A DNA stretch of 64,000 nt from Sodalinema lacuna_A (GCA_900149785.2 FSSI02000003.1:95814-159813); one strand, 5' to 3'. Shown: positions 16,903-25,815, numbered from the stretch's first letter. Translations and numbers: made by a program. Notes: generated by a model not told the origin, from the sequence alone.

Positions 16903-18138
16903 TCATTCCTGATTCCGATGTTGCCAAGCTAAATCCAACAATTTGGTCCAACGTTTTTGAGCTTGTTTAGGGGTACAGTTGAGGATGTTGGAAATTTCCG
17001 TGTTGTTGCATCCTTGTTGTTTGAGGGCGATGAGTTTCACTTGGGGAGGAGTGAGATCTTTGAGGAAACGTTGCCATTGCCCCGGAGACATGCCTAGATT
17101 GCGATCGAGATCAGCGCCAAGCCATTGGTGAACCAGTTTCCAATTGCCAGCCCGAGAGAATTTCTCGACATGGTATTTAAACCGTTGTTGGAGATAGTCC
17201 CGTTGACGAGCCGTTAAGCCAAGAATTTCATCGATTTCATGGGCGGGGATATCTTGCAGTTTCAGGGTGAGATAATCAATGCACTCGGGTTGTCCTTGGT
17301 CTTTGAGATAGTTGATGAGGGCTTTGATGACGCGATCGCGCATGACGGATTCCGCCGGGTCAATGGTATCAGACACCATCTGTTCGCGCACTTGACGGGC
17401 GGCGGCCGAGCGGCTGACGCTTTCATCTTCTTCGCTTTTGCCCGATTCGACGGCTAACTCCATGTCAATGGATGTTTCGGGGGGTTGTCCCTTAGCAAAG
17501 CCCTGGGCTCTCAGGATAATTAACTGTTGGGAGTTGCGTCCTGGGAGGGAAATGCGTCGTTTGGCATATTGCTCGGTAAAGGCCATGTATTCGGCCAGTT
17601 CAACCCGAGTTTTGGGGGTATAGTTTTCGGGGACGTCATGTTCCCGGCGAAAGGCTCGTAGAACTTCGATATAAAAGCCTTGTAGGAAGTCTTCGATGAG
17701 GGTATAGCGGCCTTGGAAGCCTAGGCGAGCGCGGCTGGGGGCAATATGGCGATAGACGATGACACTCAGGTTACTGTGCAGCTCACTCCGACCGCGTTTT
17801 GAGCCGAGTTCGTAATAACCGGCTATTTTTTGAATCCGGTGTTGAGCTAGGTTCAGTTGCCATTTTTTAACTTCTCCTGAGCGTTGGATGCGATCGCTCT
17901 TTTCACAAATCCGCTCGACTTCTCGGGCAATCCGTTCGGCGACGGCTTGGGCGCTGCGAGAACGGGTTTCGATGGCTTCGGCCAGCCGCTGGTTTAGAGT
18001 GTCGGCTAGGGGGTCGGCGGCGGGGCAAGCTGCGGGAGATGATGACATTGGCTGGGATTGAGTGGACTCAATGTCATGGTGATGAGGGTTGCGTTGGTCG
18101 AGGTCACGGTGGAAGGAGGTTTCAAGTTTAATAGTCAT
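16903..18138 (-). CDS. HetZ family regulator (copy 2, without patU)
   Basis: The protein has 411 residues from ATG 18138. A longer form from 18258 would add residues with no family resemblance. The blocks shared with the copy at 5492-6634 appear in the same order: VAERIAREVERICEKS, LAQHRIQKIAGYYELGS, LHSNLSVIVYRHI, IEDFLQGFYIEVLRAFRRE, VELAEYMAFTEQYAKRRI, LIILRAQGFAKGQPPETSIDM, then RDYLQQRFKYHVEKF. A C-terminal helix-turn-helix-like end, NNTEISNILNCTPKQAQKRW, resembles a sigma-region-4 or LuxR type DNA-binding segment. It has an extra N-terminal 60 residues, low-complexity and His/Ser/Pro-rich. Unlike copy 1 it has no patU partner. Its closeness to sucrose synthase is noted but not evidence of function. 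Confidence 0.75.
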   Translation of the reverse strand: MTIKLETSFHRDLDQRNPHHHDIESTQSQPMSSSPAACPAADPLADTLNQRLAEAIETRSRSAQAVAERIAREVERICEKSDRIQRSGEVKKWQLNLAQHRIQKIAGYYELGSKRGRSELHSNLSVIVYRHIAPSRARLGFQGRYTLIEDFLQGFYIEVLRAFRREHDVPENYTPKTRVELAEYMAFTEQYAKRRISLPGRNSQQLIILRAQGFAKGQPPETSIDMELAVESGKSEEDESVSRSAAARQVREQMVSDTIDPAESVMRDRVIKALINYLKDQGQPECIDYLTLKLQDIPAHEIDEILGLTARQRDYLQQRFKYHVEKFSRAGNWKLVHQWLGADLDRNLGMSPGQWQRFLKDLTPPQVKLIALKQQGCNNTEISNILNCTPKQAQKRWTKLLDLAWQHRNQE

Positions 18139-18586
18139 GATGGTAGGTGGCAGGTAGCGCACTGGGTAGAACACAAGTTGGTTGGTGAACCTCACAGGAT
18201 GTCGGTTGTTGAATCCGCTGTTGAATCCGTTGCCGGTTCTGTGCTGTCCATACTTCAACTGTAGAGAGCCTTTGAGCCAACGTAGCCCCTGTTCATGCCA
18301 CTCTTTAAACCTTGCGATCGCCGTTTAACCAGTTGCTCAACTGCCCCGGTTTCCTCATGGGGGCGGGACGGGGTTCGATTACCGCAATCCCAGGCCAGCC
18401 CTAGGTTAGCGAGGAGCGATCGCCCCGGTAACGGCGTCTGACATCCCTAGTCCAGTTCCCAGAGCGATCGCCCCGGTTGCGATCACTGTGCCAATTGGCA
18501 CAAATAACGCCGCCCTAGAGCCTGATTCGAGAGCCTGACCTCGACGACGGCGATCGACTAGATTAAGCCAACATATCCAGCCGCGA
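18139..18586. other. 448-base spacer upstream of the second hetZ-like gene
   Basis: I see no gene. The spacer holds several HIP1-type octamers, including the direct repeat GAGCGATCGCCCCGGT at 18414 and 18462. It should contain the promoter of the hetZ-like gene. No terminator hairpin for the YrdC gene is evident. Confidence 0.5.
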
Positions 18587-19249
18587 TTAAATCCAAGCCG
18601 CCGCTGTTTCCCAATTCAGCCCCCGACGGACCAGTTCAGGATGATTCGCATCTGTTAAATCTAAAATGGTGGACATTTCATACCCCGGTTCGCTGCCATC
18701 GTCGATAATCAAATCGACGAGTTTCTCCCAGCGATCGAACAATTCAGCTTTATCCAGGGTTTGACCCACCTCCAGGGTGGGAATCGGTGTACTACTGTCT
18801 TTATCGAGCAGATAGGCCGAGGTTGAGGCAATGGGAACTTGCAAGGCATCGAGAAGGGCAAGACAAACGGGGCGATCGGGAACCCGAATCCCCGTAGTTT
18901 TGCGTTTCGGAGACATCACCAGTTTTGGCACTTGCTTCGTCGCCGGCAACAGAAAGGTAAACGGCCCAGGGATAAGACGTTTCATAATTCGATAAGCCGG
19001 ATCCGAGACTTGGGCATAACTGGCAATGTTAGACAGAGACGGGCAAAGAAAGGTTAACGGTTTTTCATTGGACAGTTGTTTAATTTGACGAACTCGTTGC
19101 ACCGCAGACTTGACGCTGATGTCACAACCGATGGCGTAAACCGTATCGGTGGGATATAACATCACAGCCCCTTGAGCTAGGGCATCCTTAATTTCCTCTA
19201 TTCGTCGAGGTTGCGGGGTGTCCGGATGAACTTCGTAAATGGTTGCCAT
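18587..19249 (-). CDS. L-threonylcarbamoyladenylate synthase family (YrdC/Sua5/YciO)
   Basis: The protein has 220 residues with a single YrdC domain. The motifs are LAQGAVMLYPTDTVYAIGCD near the start, a KPLTFLCPSLSNI segment (KPL...), PGPFTFLLPAT and GIRVPDRPVCLALLDAL, then PIASTSAYLL, all in family order. YrdC/Sua5 enzymes make threonylcarbamoyl-AMP from threonine, bicarbonate and ATP for the t6A modification of tRNAs that read ANN codons. The YciO branch looks similar but its role differs. KRKTTGIRVPD and the short C terminus without a Sua5 domain leave YciO possible. It is transcribed away from larC, with 110 bases between the divergent starts. Whether it is the only such gene in the genome cannot be seen here. 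Confidence 0.82.
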   Translation of the reverse strand: MATIYEVHPDTPQPRRIEEIKDALAQGAVMLYPTDTVYAIGCDISVKSAVQRVRQIKQLSNEKPLTFLCPSLSNIASYAQVSDPAYRIMKRLIPGPFTFLLPATKQVPKLVMSPKRKTTGIRVPDRPVCLALLDALQVPIASTSAYLLDKDSSTPIPTLEVGQTLDKAELFDRWEKLVDLIIDDGSEPGYEMSTILDLTDANHPELVRRGLNWETAAAWI

Positions 19250-19359
19250 AGGGTTGCAATAATGAAAGGTGATTAATCGGGTGCATTGGAGCGCCCTGCC
19301 ACCCTATAATCGCATTGGATTTGCTATCACACCGGGTTTAGGGGGCAACAGAGCTAAGG

Positions 19360-20634
19360 ATGAGCCGTCGCATTGCCTATTTTGATTGTCCAACGGGTAT
19401 CGCTGGGGATATGTGTCTCGGGGCGTTGCTCGATGCTGGCCTCCCTTTGGACTATCTCGAACAACAACTGGCTGGTTTAGGCTTGGCCGATGCTTTCGGG
19501 TTGCGGGCTGAACGAGTCCATCGCAACGGTCAAGCTGGGTTAAAGCTCCATGTGGAGTTACCCAGGGTCACTCAAGAACCGCCAACGTTTGAGGGGGCAA
19601 CGTTTGAGGGGGCAACGTTTGAGGGGGCAACGTTTGAGGGACATCATCACCACCATCACGGCACTCGTCATTTGCCTGAGATTGAAACGATGATTCAGGG
19701 CGCGAATTTGAGCCAGCGTGCCACGGACTGGAGTTTGAGGGTGTTTCGACGTTTGGCGGCGGCCGAGGGGGCTGTTCACGGCATTAGCCCCGATCGCGTC
19801 CATTTTCATGAGGTGGGGGCAACGGATGCGATCGTTGATATTGTGGGAACCTGTATCGGCCTGGATTGGTTTGAGGTTGACCAGATTTTTTGTTCGGCTC
19901 TCCCTAGCGGTGGCGGTACGGTGAAAGCGGCTCATGGACGGCTGCCGGTTCCGGTTCCGGCGGTGCTGAAACTGCTGGAAATGGGCGGGGTGATGATGTA
20001 TGACAATGGCATTCAGCGAGAGTTAGTCACCCCCACGGGAGCGGCTTTGATGGTGACGTTGGCCGAGTCGTTTGGCTCGGTTCCGGCGATGAGGCTTCAA
20101 CGCACGGGATTGGGGGCGGGAACTCAGGAGTTGCCGATTCCGAATCTATTGCGTCTGTGGTTTGGAGAGAGCGAGGAGAGGTTTGCGGGGGGCGATCGCG
20201 TCTGTGTTTTGGAAACTCAGTTAGATGACACTACGCCTCAGGTGATTGGCTATACCTGCGATCGCCTGTTCGAGATGGGTGCTTTGGATGTCTTGACTCA
20301 ACCGGTTCAGATGAAGAAATTTCGCCCCGGAATCTTGTTAACGGTGATTTGTCCCCCCGAGAAACAAGGGATCTGCGAACAGGTGATTTTCCAAGAAACC
20401 ACCACTCTCGGCATTCGCCAACGGCTACAACAGCGTTCGATTCTCCATCGTCGCCTTGAGACGGTCACCGTTGACGGCCAACCGGTTCGCGTCAAAGTTG
20501 CCACGGATGAACGTGGGGCAGTGGTCAATGTTCAGCCGGAATATGAGGATGTGGCGGCGATCGCCCGGACACAACAACGCCCCTGGCAACAGGTTCAGCA
20601 ACAGGCCCGAGCGGCTTGGGTTAACTCTCGATGA
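19360..20634 (+). CDS. larC: Nickel pincer cofactor biosynthesis protein LarC, single-ORF form with an inserted repeat
   Basis: The protein has 424 residues. It starts RRIAYFDCPTGIAGDMCLGALLDAGLPL, the LarC N-terminal signature. Further LarC blocks are VHFHEVGATDAIVDIVGT, PLPSGGGTVKAAHGRLPVPVPA, LVTPTGAALM and the C-terminal LETQLDDTTPQ. LarC inserts nickel into the pyridinium thiocarboxylate scaffold made by LarB and LarE, which gives the lactate-racemase cofactor. In Lactobacillus plantarum LarC is made by a programmed frameshift. Here it is one uninterrupted frame. No larA, larB or larE is nearby. Residues about 75-95 contain four copies of ATFEG from a 15-bp DNA repeat, then a run of six His, a likely metal-binding insert. 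It lies upstream of a Zur-box-controlled gene, but its own promoter shows no such box. Confidence 0.88.
   Translation: MSRRIAYFDCPTGIAGDMCLGALLDAGLPLDYLEQQLAGLGLADAFGLRAERVHRNGQAGLKLHVELPRVTQEPPTFEGATFEGATFEGATFEGHHHHHHGTRHLPEIETMIQGANLSQRATDWSLRVFRRLAAAEGAVHGISPDRVHFHEVGATDAIVDIVGTCIGLDWFEVDQIFCSALPSGGGTVKAAHGRLPVPVPAVLKLLEMGGVMMYDNGIQRELVTPTGAALMVTLAESFGSVPAMRLQRTGLGAGTQELPIPNLLRLWFGESEERFAGGDRVCVLETQLDDTTPQVIGYTCDRLFEMGALDVLTQPVQMKKFRPGILLTVICPPEKQGICEQVIFQETTTLGIRQRLQQRSILHRRLETVTVDGQPVRVKVATDERGAVVNVQPEYEDVAAIARTQQRPWQQVQQQARAAWVNSR
19583..19640. repeat. 15-bp tandem repeat inside larC
   Basis: About 3.9 copies of CAACGTTTGAGGGGG encode ATFEG repeats in frame, directly before six His codons. 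Repeats of 15 bp keep the frame if copy number changes. Confidence 0.9.
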
Positions 20635-20673
20635 TGACTCTGGATGATGACTCTGGATCTCGAACGGCTCGAC

Positions 20674-20692
20674 AATGAAAACAATTATCATT
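20674..20692. promoter_or_regulatory. Zur-type box upstream of the COG0523 GTPase gene
   Basis: The sequence AATGAAAACAATTATCATT has arms AATGA/TCATT, and its right half ATTATCA matches the cyanobacterial Zur consensus TGATAATNATTATCA. It lies 36 bases before the start codon, fitting a zinc-responsive repressor site. Its left half is weaker than in the box at 22808. Confidence 0.7.
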
Positions 20693-20727
20693 TACAATAG
20701 TCGCGACTCGCCACAGCCTCAAGATTT

Positions 20728-21699
20728 ATGGTCAATACCCCCATGCTCAACACCGTTCCCGTGACCGTCCTGACTGGCTATTTGGGAGCCGGAAAAACCA
20801 CGCTTCTCAACCGCATCCTCACCTATGAACATGGCAAAAAAGTCGCCGTGATTGTCAATGAGTTCGGTGAGGTGGGTATCGATAACCAATTGGTGATTGA
20901 TGCCGACGAAGAAATCTTCGAGATGAATAATGGCTGTATCTGTTGCACCGTAAGAGGCGACCTGATTCGCATCATTAGTAATTTAATGCGGCGGCGCGAT
21001 AAATTTGACCACTTAGTGATTGAAACCACAGGGCTAGCGGACCCCGCCCCAGTGATTCAAACCTTCTTCGTTGATGAAGATATGCAAGAACAGCTCAACC
21101 TAGATGCGGTGGTGACGGTTGTCGATGCCAAACATATCCATGATCACTGGGATGCCGATGAGGCTCAAGAACAAATCGCCTTTGCCGATGTGATTCTGCT
21201 CAACAAGACGGATTTAGTCAGCGAAGCCGAGTTACAAGACCTCGAAACGCGCATCCGTTCTATGAATATCATGGCCAAGGTCTATCGCACTCAAGATGCT
21301 GCCATTGAGATGAATGATATTCTCGGTGTCAAGGCCTTTGATCTCAATCGAGCCCTGGAGGTTGATCCCCAATTCCTCGACGAAGATGCTCACGAGCATG
21401 ATGAGACGGTGGGATCGATCGCCCTAGTGGAATCCGGGGCCGTCGATGCTGAGAAACTCAATGCTTGGCTGAGTGAGTTGTTGCAAACCCAGGGGCCGAA
21501 CATCTTTCGTATGAAAGGTATTTTGAATCTGGATGGAGAAGACGATCGCTTTGTCTTTCAAGGGGTGCATATGCTCTTCGATGGTTCCCCCGATCGCCCC
21601 TGGAAGCCCCAGGAAACCCGCAAAAATGAGTTAGTCTTCATTGGCCGCGATCTCGATGAAACGCAGTTACGAGAGGATTTTCGCGCGTGTCTGGTCTAA
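20728..21699 (+). CDS. COG0523 (CobW/ZigA-like) zinc-associated GTPase
   Basis: The protein has 323 residues. The Walker A motif is GYLGAGKTT (17-25). The family metal-binding motif CxCC appears as NNGCICC, with C70, C72 and C73. FGEVGIDNQLV follows the usual switch I region, NKTDLV is the guanine-specificity motif, and a CobW C-terminal domain (from about 235) ends the protein. A His/Asp stretch, DEDAHEHDE, near 220 may bind zinc. COG0523 proteins are GTP-dependent metal chaperones or insertases. Those with a Zur box are thought to supply zinc to client proteins when zinc is scarce. The box at 20674 supports that class. The WD40 gene overlaps its 3' end by 13 bases, so they form an operon. 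Confidence 0.88.
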   Translation: MVNTPMLNTVPVTVLTGYLGAGKTTLLNRILTYEHGKKVAVIVNEFGEVGIDNQLVIDADEEIFEMNNGCICCTVRGDLIRIISNLMRRRDKFDHLVIETTGLADPAPVIQTFFVDEDMQEQLNLDAVVTVVDAKHIHDHWDADEAQEQIAFADVILLNKTDLVSEAELQDLETRIRSMNIMAKVYRTQDAAIEMNDILGVKAFDLNRALEVDPQFLDEDAHEHDETVGSIALVESGAVDAEKLNAWLSELLQTQGPNIFRMKGILNLDGEDDRFVFQGVHMLFDGSPDRPWKPQETRKNELVFIGRDLDETQLREDFRACLV

Positions 21700-22748
21700 G
21701 GAAATCTCCCCTCAAACAAGAACGTCGGGGTCAGTTGCGCGACTATGGAACGGCTCTGGCCTGGACTCCCGATGGCCATCAAGTGGCCATGGCCTCCGCC
21801 GCCGGAGAGATTGTCCTCATTGCCCTCGACGGCAGACCGCAACAGGTACTGCGAGACCCCGAGGGCCAGTCCATGGATGCTCTATCGATCTCCCATGATG
21901 GACAGTTCCTGGCCGCTGGAGGACAAGCCGGGGATGTGATGATTTGGCGGCTGGGAGACTCTCCCCAACTCGTCGCCTGTTTAGAAAATGCCCGCACCTG
22001 GGTCGAACACCTGGCCTGGCATCCTCATCGTAATGAGGTGGCCTTTGGGGTCGGTCCTTATGTCCAAGTTTGGGATGCTGAGGCGGCGGAGGTGGTCACT
22101 ACCCTGATGTTTGAAGCCTCTTCGGTGTTAGATCTCGCTTGGCATCCCGAAGGCACTCAGTTAGCCGCAGGAGGCCATCAGGGGATTAAAGTTTGGAGTT
22201 GTCAGGCTTGGGATGATGATCCCCAAGTCTATGAGATTCCCGCCGCTAGTCTCTGTCTCGCTTGGTCTAGCAATGGGGAATATCTAGCCTCGGGGAATAT
22301 GGATCGCACTCTGGTGGTTTGGGCGATGGGTAATCCCTATCCTTGGCAAATGCAAGGCTTTCCGGGTAAGGTGCGAGATTTGGCTTGGTCTGAGTTTTGG
22401 TTGGGAAACGCCCCCCTGTTGGCGGCAAGCAGTCGCGAGGGGATTGTCATCTGGGATAAACATCAGCAGGATGACGACGGTTGGAATCCTCAAGTGTTGG
22501 AACTGCATCATGGTCGCGTTAGTGCGATCGCCTTTCAACCTCACACTCAACTCCTGGCCTCGGCCTCGGAAGATGGCTCGATTTGTCTTTGGCAAGATGC
22601 GGTTGAGGTGGTGCAACTCCTCGATGGAACGGAGGGCGGTTTTTCGGCTCTGGCCTGGAACCCCGATGGCACCGCTTTGGCGGCTCTGGGAGATACAGGC
22701 GACTGGCTGCTTTGGCAGCAACGCCGCCCCAAAACCGGATTTTTCTAG
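21687..22748 (+). CDS. WD40 repeat protein coupled to the COG0523 gene
   Basis: The protein has 353 residues. The GTG start at 21687 overlaps the GTPase gene by 13 bases and has GAGAGG at 21671 as ribosome site. The whole protein is made of about seven WD40-type blades, each with a pattern such as LAWHPEGTQLAAGGHQG-IKVW, LAWSSNGEYLASGNMDR-TLVVW and ISHDGQFLAAGGQAGDVMIW. This would form a beta-propeller that binds proteins. No signal peptide or other domain is present. Tight coupling to a zinc-responsive GTPase suggests it works with that chaperone, perhaps as a client or scaffold. It is cytoplasmic in prediction. The partner is unknown and the role is inferred only from operon structure. Confidence 0.8.
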   Translation: MSGLRKSPLKQERRGQLRDYGTALAWTPDGHQVAMASAAGEIVLIALDGRPQQVLRDPEGQSMDALSISHDGQFLAAGGQAGDVMIWRLGDSPQLVACLENARTWVEHLAWHPHRNEVAFGVGPYVQVWDAEAAEVVTTLMFEASSVLDLAWHPEGTQLAAGGHQGIKVWSCQAWDDDPQVYEIPAASLCLAWSSNGEYLASGNMDRTLVVWAMGNPYPWQMQGFPGKVRDLAWSEFWLGNAPLLAASSREGIVIWDKHQQDDDGWNPQVLELHHGRVSAIAFQPHTQLLASASEDGSICLWQDAVEVVQLLDGTEGGFSALAWNPDGTALAALGDTGDWLLWQQRRPKTGFF

Positions 22749-22807
22749 GAGCTGTCCTCGGAGAAGAGGATTTAAGAATTTGAGGATTTAAAGTCTCGCC
22801 AGATGTG

Positions 22808-22822
22808 TGATAATGATTATCA
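22808..22822. promoter_or_regulatory. Zur box of the znu genes
   Basis: The sequence TGATAATGATTATCA is a perfect match to the cyanobacterial Zur consensus (7-1-7 palindrome). It lies 60 bases upstream of the znuA start at 22882. The longest reading frame through this point starts inside the box, which argues that the true start is downstream. Confidence 0.88.
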
Positions 22823-22881
22823 TTCACGAGGTATTCACGAAAATAGCTCAATCTGCGACCCCATTACCGAGAACGTCAGCC

Positions 22882-24018
22882 ATGTCTATTCCTGATCTAC
22901 CAACGCTTCTGAACTTACCCCGTCGTTGGGGTCGTCCTCTGTGGGCGATCGCCACCTCTGTTACCCTAGTCGGGTTAAGTAGTTGTGCTGCGGACCCCGA
23001 CACCACCTCTGCAACGCCTCAAGGGGAAACCGACAGCGAGGAACTACAAGTTGTCACCAGCTTTCTACCGATGACTCAGTTCACCAAGGCCGTTGTCGGC
23101 GATCGGGCCGAGGTTACCCAACTGTTACCCCTTGGCGTTGATCCTCATGACTATCAAGCTCGGCCCGCCGAAGTTCAAACCTTGGCCGAGGCGGATATCT
23201 TGGTGAAAAATGGTTTGGGGATGGAGTTCTACCTTGATGGCCTCATCGCCAATGCTGAGAATCCCGATTTGTTGATCATCGATACCAGTGAGGGAATCGC
23301 GGTTCTCTCGAATCAGGACAGCAAAGGTCACGAACATGACCACGATGAACATGACCACGATGAGCATGACCACGATGATGACCACGATGATGACCACGAT
23401 GATGTCCATGATCATGGACATGACCATGGACATGACCATGGAGAATACAATCCTCACATCTGGCTCGATCCCAAGCGAGCGATCCAACAAGTAGAAAACA
23501 TCCGCGATGGTCTAATCACCCATGATCCCGAGGGAGAAGCCGAATACACCGCCAATGCAGCGGCGTATATTGAACAGTTGCGGGATCTCGATGCTGACAT
23601 TAGCAACGCCTTAGAGCCTTATGGGGGAGAAACCTTTATTGTGTTCCATGATTTTGCCCCCTACTTTGCCGAGAGCTACAATTTAGAAACTGATTTTTTG
23701 GTGGATATCCCCGAGTCAAACCCATCTCCCGGAGATGTACAGCGAATCTCAGAACAGGTGGCCAGCACCAACTTGAAAACCCTTTTGGCTGAACCTCAAG
23801 CCGGACAAGAGGCCTTTAGTGCTTTGGCCCGAGATTTAGACATCAATGTTAGTATTTTTAGTCCTGTCGCCGTGGCCTTCAGTCCTGAGGACATGGAACC
23901 TGAGGCCTATCTGACGATCATGCGTGAGAACTTGGTGAATCTCCAGTCAGCCTTTGCGGGTTCGGCTCAGTCTTGGTGGGAGCTTGAGAGACCTGAGCTG
24001 GCCCGCGTCAGTCATTAA
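22882..24018 (+). CDS. znuA: Zinc-binding lipoprotein of the ZnuABC importer
   Basis: The protein has 378 residues from ATG 22882. This start leaves the Zur box in the promoter. A lipoprotein signal (GLSSC, lipidated Cys35) anchors it outside the membrane. The mature part is the cluster A-I periplasmic metal-binding fold: VVTSFLPMTQFTKAVVGD, PHDYQARPAEVQ, LVKNGLGME, then a long His/Asp-rich loop, then HIWLDP and VFHDFAPYF. The zinc site is provided by His in PHDY, NPHIW and VFHDF, with the His-rich loop acting as zinc trap or sensor. The loop is unusually long and is encoded by short DNA repeats. It is followed by znuC and znuB. The Zur box means expression rises when zinc is scarce. Confidence 0.93.
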   Translation: MSIPDLPTLLNLPRRWGRPLWAIATSVTLVGLSSCAADPDTTSATPQGETDSEELQVVTSFLPMTQFTKAVVGDRAEVTQLLPLGVDPHDYQARPAEVQTLAEADILVKNGLGMEFYLDGLIANAENPDLLIIDTSEGIAVLSNQDSKGHEHDHDEHDHDEHDHDDDHDDDHDDVHDHGHDHGHDHGEYNPHIWLDPKRAIQQVENIRDGLITHDPEGEAEYTANAAAYIEQLRDLDADISNALEPYGGETFIVFHDFAPYFAESYNLETDFLVDIPESNPSPGDVQRISEQVASTNLKTLLAEPQAGQEAFSALARDLDINVSIFSPVAVAFSPEDMEPEAYLTIMRENLVNLQSAFAGSAQSWWELERPELARVSH

Positions 24019-24104
24019 AAAGCCGCAAAAGACTGCAATAAAGATACCATCAATCCAGCAGTAAAATATGGGTTTAATGCTAGCTAAGATAACGGAGGGA
24101 AAGC

Positions 24105-24872
24105 TTGAGTGATACTGTAATGACCGTTGAAAACGTAACGGTTTATCGTGAATCCTATGCAGCGGTGCAGAATGTCTCATTTTCCCTTGACGCGGGAACA
24201 GACACGGCGATTGTGGGTCCTAACGGTGCGGGAAAAAGTACCCTGGTTCAAGCATTATTAGGGATTTTACCCAGACAATCGGGTGATATTTTTGTCTTGG
24301 GACAAGCGTTGAGCCGTCAGGGGTCTCTCCCTTCTGCGGTGCGAGAGAAACTGGCCTATCTTCCTCAACAGTTTCTCTTTGATCGTCGTATTCCGATTAC
24401 AGTCGAGGAATTGGTGGGTCTGGGTTGGGACCCCCCTGGACTCCGATTTCCTTGGCTGGGGGGACGACAGCGGTTTCACCAAGTCCGTCAGGCCTTAGCA
24501 CGGGTGGATGCGGCCCATTTGCGATCGCAACCCATCAGCCGTCTCTCGGGTGGAGAGATGAAGCGAGTTTTGTTGGCTTATTGTTTAGTACGTCCCCGCA
24601 GTCTCTTGATTTTAGATGAAGCACCGGCGGGTTTAGATATTCAAAGTGAGTCGGAGTTTTATCAACTTCTCTATCAGTTGAAACAAGAACAAGGCTGGGC
24701 AATTTTGCAAGTTTCCCATGATTTAGATATGGTTCGGCGACATTGCGATCGCGTCCTCTGTCTGAACCGAACCTTACGCTGTCAGGGAGTTCCTGACGTT
24801 GCTCTTTCACCGGAAAACCTCGTCGCCGCCTACGGAAACGAGCGATCGCCGTACCATCATTCCCATTCGTAA
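24105..24872 (+). CDS. znuC: Zinc ABC transporter ATPase
   Basis: The protein has 255 residues from TTG 24105, which has GGAGG at 24094-24098 in good position. An ATG 15 bases later lacks a site. It is a single ABC ATPase domain: Walker A GPNGAGKST, Q-loop region LPQQFLF, signature LSGGEMKR, Walker B LLILDEA and the His switch VSHD. The order and its place between znuA and znuB identify it as the ZnuC-type ATPase, which powers zinc uptake by ZnuB. The C-terminal tail is short and ends in a His-rich sequence (YHHSHS), possibly metal-responsive. It lies 86 bases after znuA and 16 bases before znuB. It may share the znuA transcript under Zur control. Confidence 0.9.
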   Translation: MSDTVMTVENVTVYRESYAAVQNVSFSLDAGTDTAIVGPNGAGKSTLVQALLGILPRQSGDIFVLGQALSRQGSLPSAVREKLAYLPQQFLFDRRIPITVEELVGLGWDPPGLRFPWLGGRQRFHQVRQALARVDAAHLRSQPISRLSGGEMKRVLLAYCLVRPRSLLILDEAPAGLDIQSESEFYQLLYQLKQEQGWAILQVSHDLDMVRRHCDRVLCLNRTLRCQGVPDVALSPENLVAAYGNERSPYHHSHS

Positions 24873-24888
24873 CCTCTGATTATTTCCC

Positions 24889-25728
24889 ATGTCTTTTTCG
24901 GCTGAACTGGCTCGTGTCACAGATTTATTCCAACTTCCATTTATGCACCGCGCCCTCATCGGAGGAGTTCTCACCGGGGCGACTGGAGGGCTGTTAGGAA
25001 GTTTTGCCGTGTTGCGACAACTCTCATTTTTTAGTGATACTTTAGGACATTCCGCTCTACTTGGGATTAGTTTAGGAGTTGTGCTTGGGGTTAATCCCAC
25101 GTTAGTTTTATTACCGTTTGCGGTTGTTTTTGCTTTAGGAGTATCGTATTTATTAGAAAAAACCAAAATCTGGACTGATGCTTTGTTGAATATCGTCTAT
25201 TCCTCGTCTCTAGCGTCGGCAATTATCCTCCTGAGTTTTGTGGGTCAATATAAAGGAGGATTAAATAACCTCTTATTTGGAGATATTCTGGCAATCCGTC
25301 CTGGAGATTTGCTGTTTAGCTCTGTTCTTCTCGGAGTCTGTATTGTGTTTATTAGCTTAACCCTGCGAACACAAATGTTAGTGACACTCCATGAAGAATT
25401 AGCGATGGCTCGGGGGATTTCCGTCTCAACCCATCGCATGATCTTTACAACACTCTTAGCCCTGGTGGTGGCGATTTCGATTAAGGCGATTGGTGTTTTG
25501 CTGATTAGTGCCTTTGTGGTGACTCCCGCTTGTACCGCACAATTGATGACGGGTAAATTCTCCCATTACATCGTTATTTCTGCCATAATTGGTGCGGTCA
25601 GTGCCGTGGGAGGGATGGTATTATCCGCCTTTTTTGATTTACCCTCGGGTCCGAGTATTGTGATGACTCAATTAAGCCTATTTTTCTTGGCTGCGTCGTT
25701 TCCCTATTTGCGGAAACGTGCCATTTAA
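24889..25728 (+). CDS. znuB: Zinc ABC transporter permease
   Basis: The protein has 279 residues with about eight hydrophobic helices across its length, the ABC-3 metal permease fold. Family motifs are LIGGVLTGATGGLLGSFAVLR near the start, FFSDTLGHSALLGISLGV, an SSSLASAIILLS helix, LLFGDILAIRPGD, and the C-terminal FFDLPSGPSIVM. It forms the membrane channel of the ZnuABC importer with ZnuA (receptor) and ZnuC (motor). Its start, ATG 24889, is 16 bases after znuC, indicating one transcript. The next gene (DUF6544) is convergent, with 87 bases between stops and no clear terminator. Confidence 0.92.
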   Translation: MSFSAELARVTDLFQLPFMHRALIGGVLTGATGGLLGSFAVLRQLSFFSDTLGHSALLGISLGVVLGVNPTLVLLPFAVVFALGVSYLLEKTKIWTDALLNIVYSSSLASAIILLSFVGQYKGGLNNLLFGDILAIRPGDLLFSSVLLGVCIVFISLTLRTQMLVTLHEELAMARGISVSTHRMIFTTLLALVVAISIKAIGVLLISAFVVTPACTAQLMTGKFSHYIVISAIIGAVSAVGGMVLSAFFDLPSGPSIVMTQLSLFFLAASFPYLRKRAI

Positions 25729-25815
25729 GGTGTGGACAGTTCCTGTTTTTTGATAACGGGGTTGAGCGAGTCGAGTGTCTTGGACTGATGAGGCGGTTGG
25801 TTTAGCGGGTAGGAT

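Noticed and set aside
22807..22881. Earlier start of znuA giving 403 residues
   Set aside because: It would put the Zur box inside the coding sequence and precede the lipoprotein signal with 25 non-family residues.
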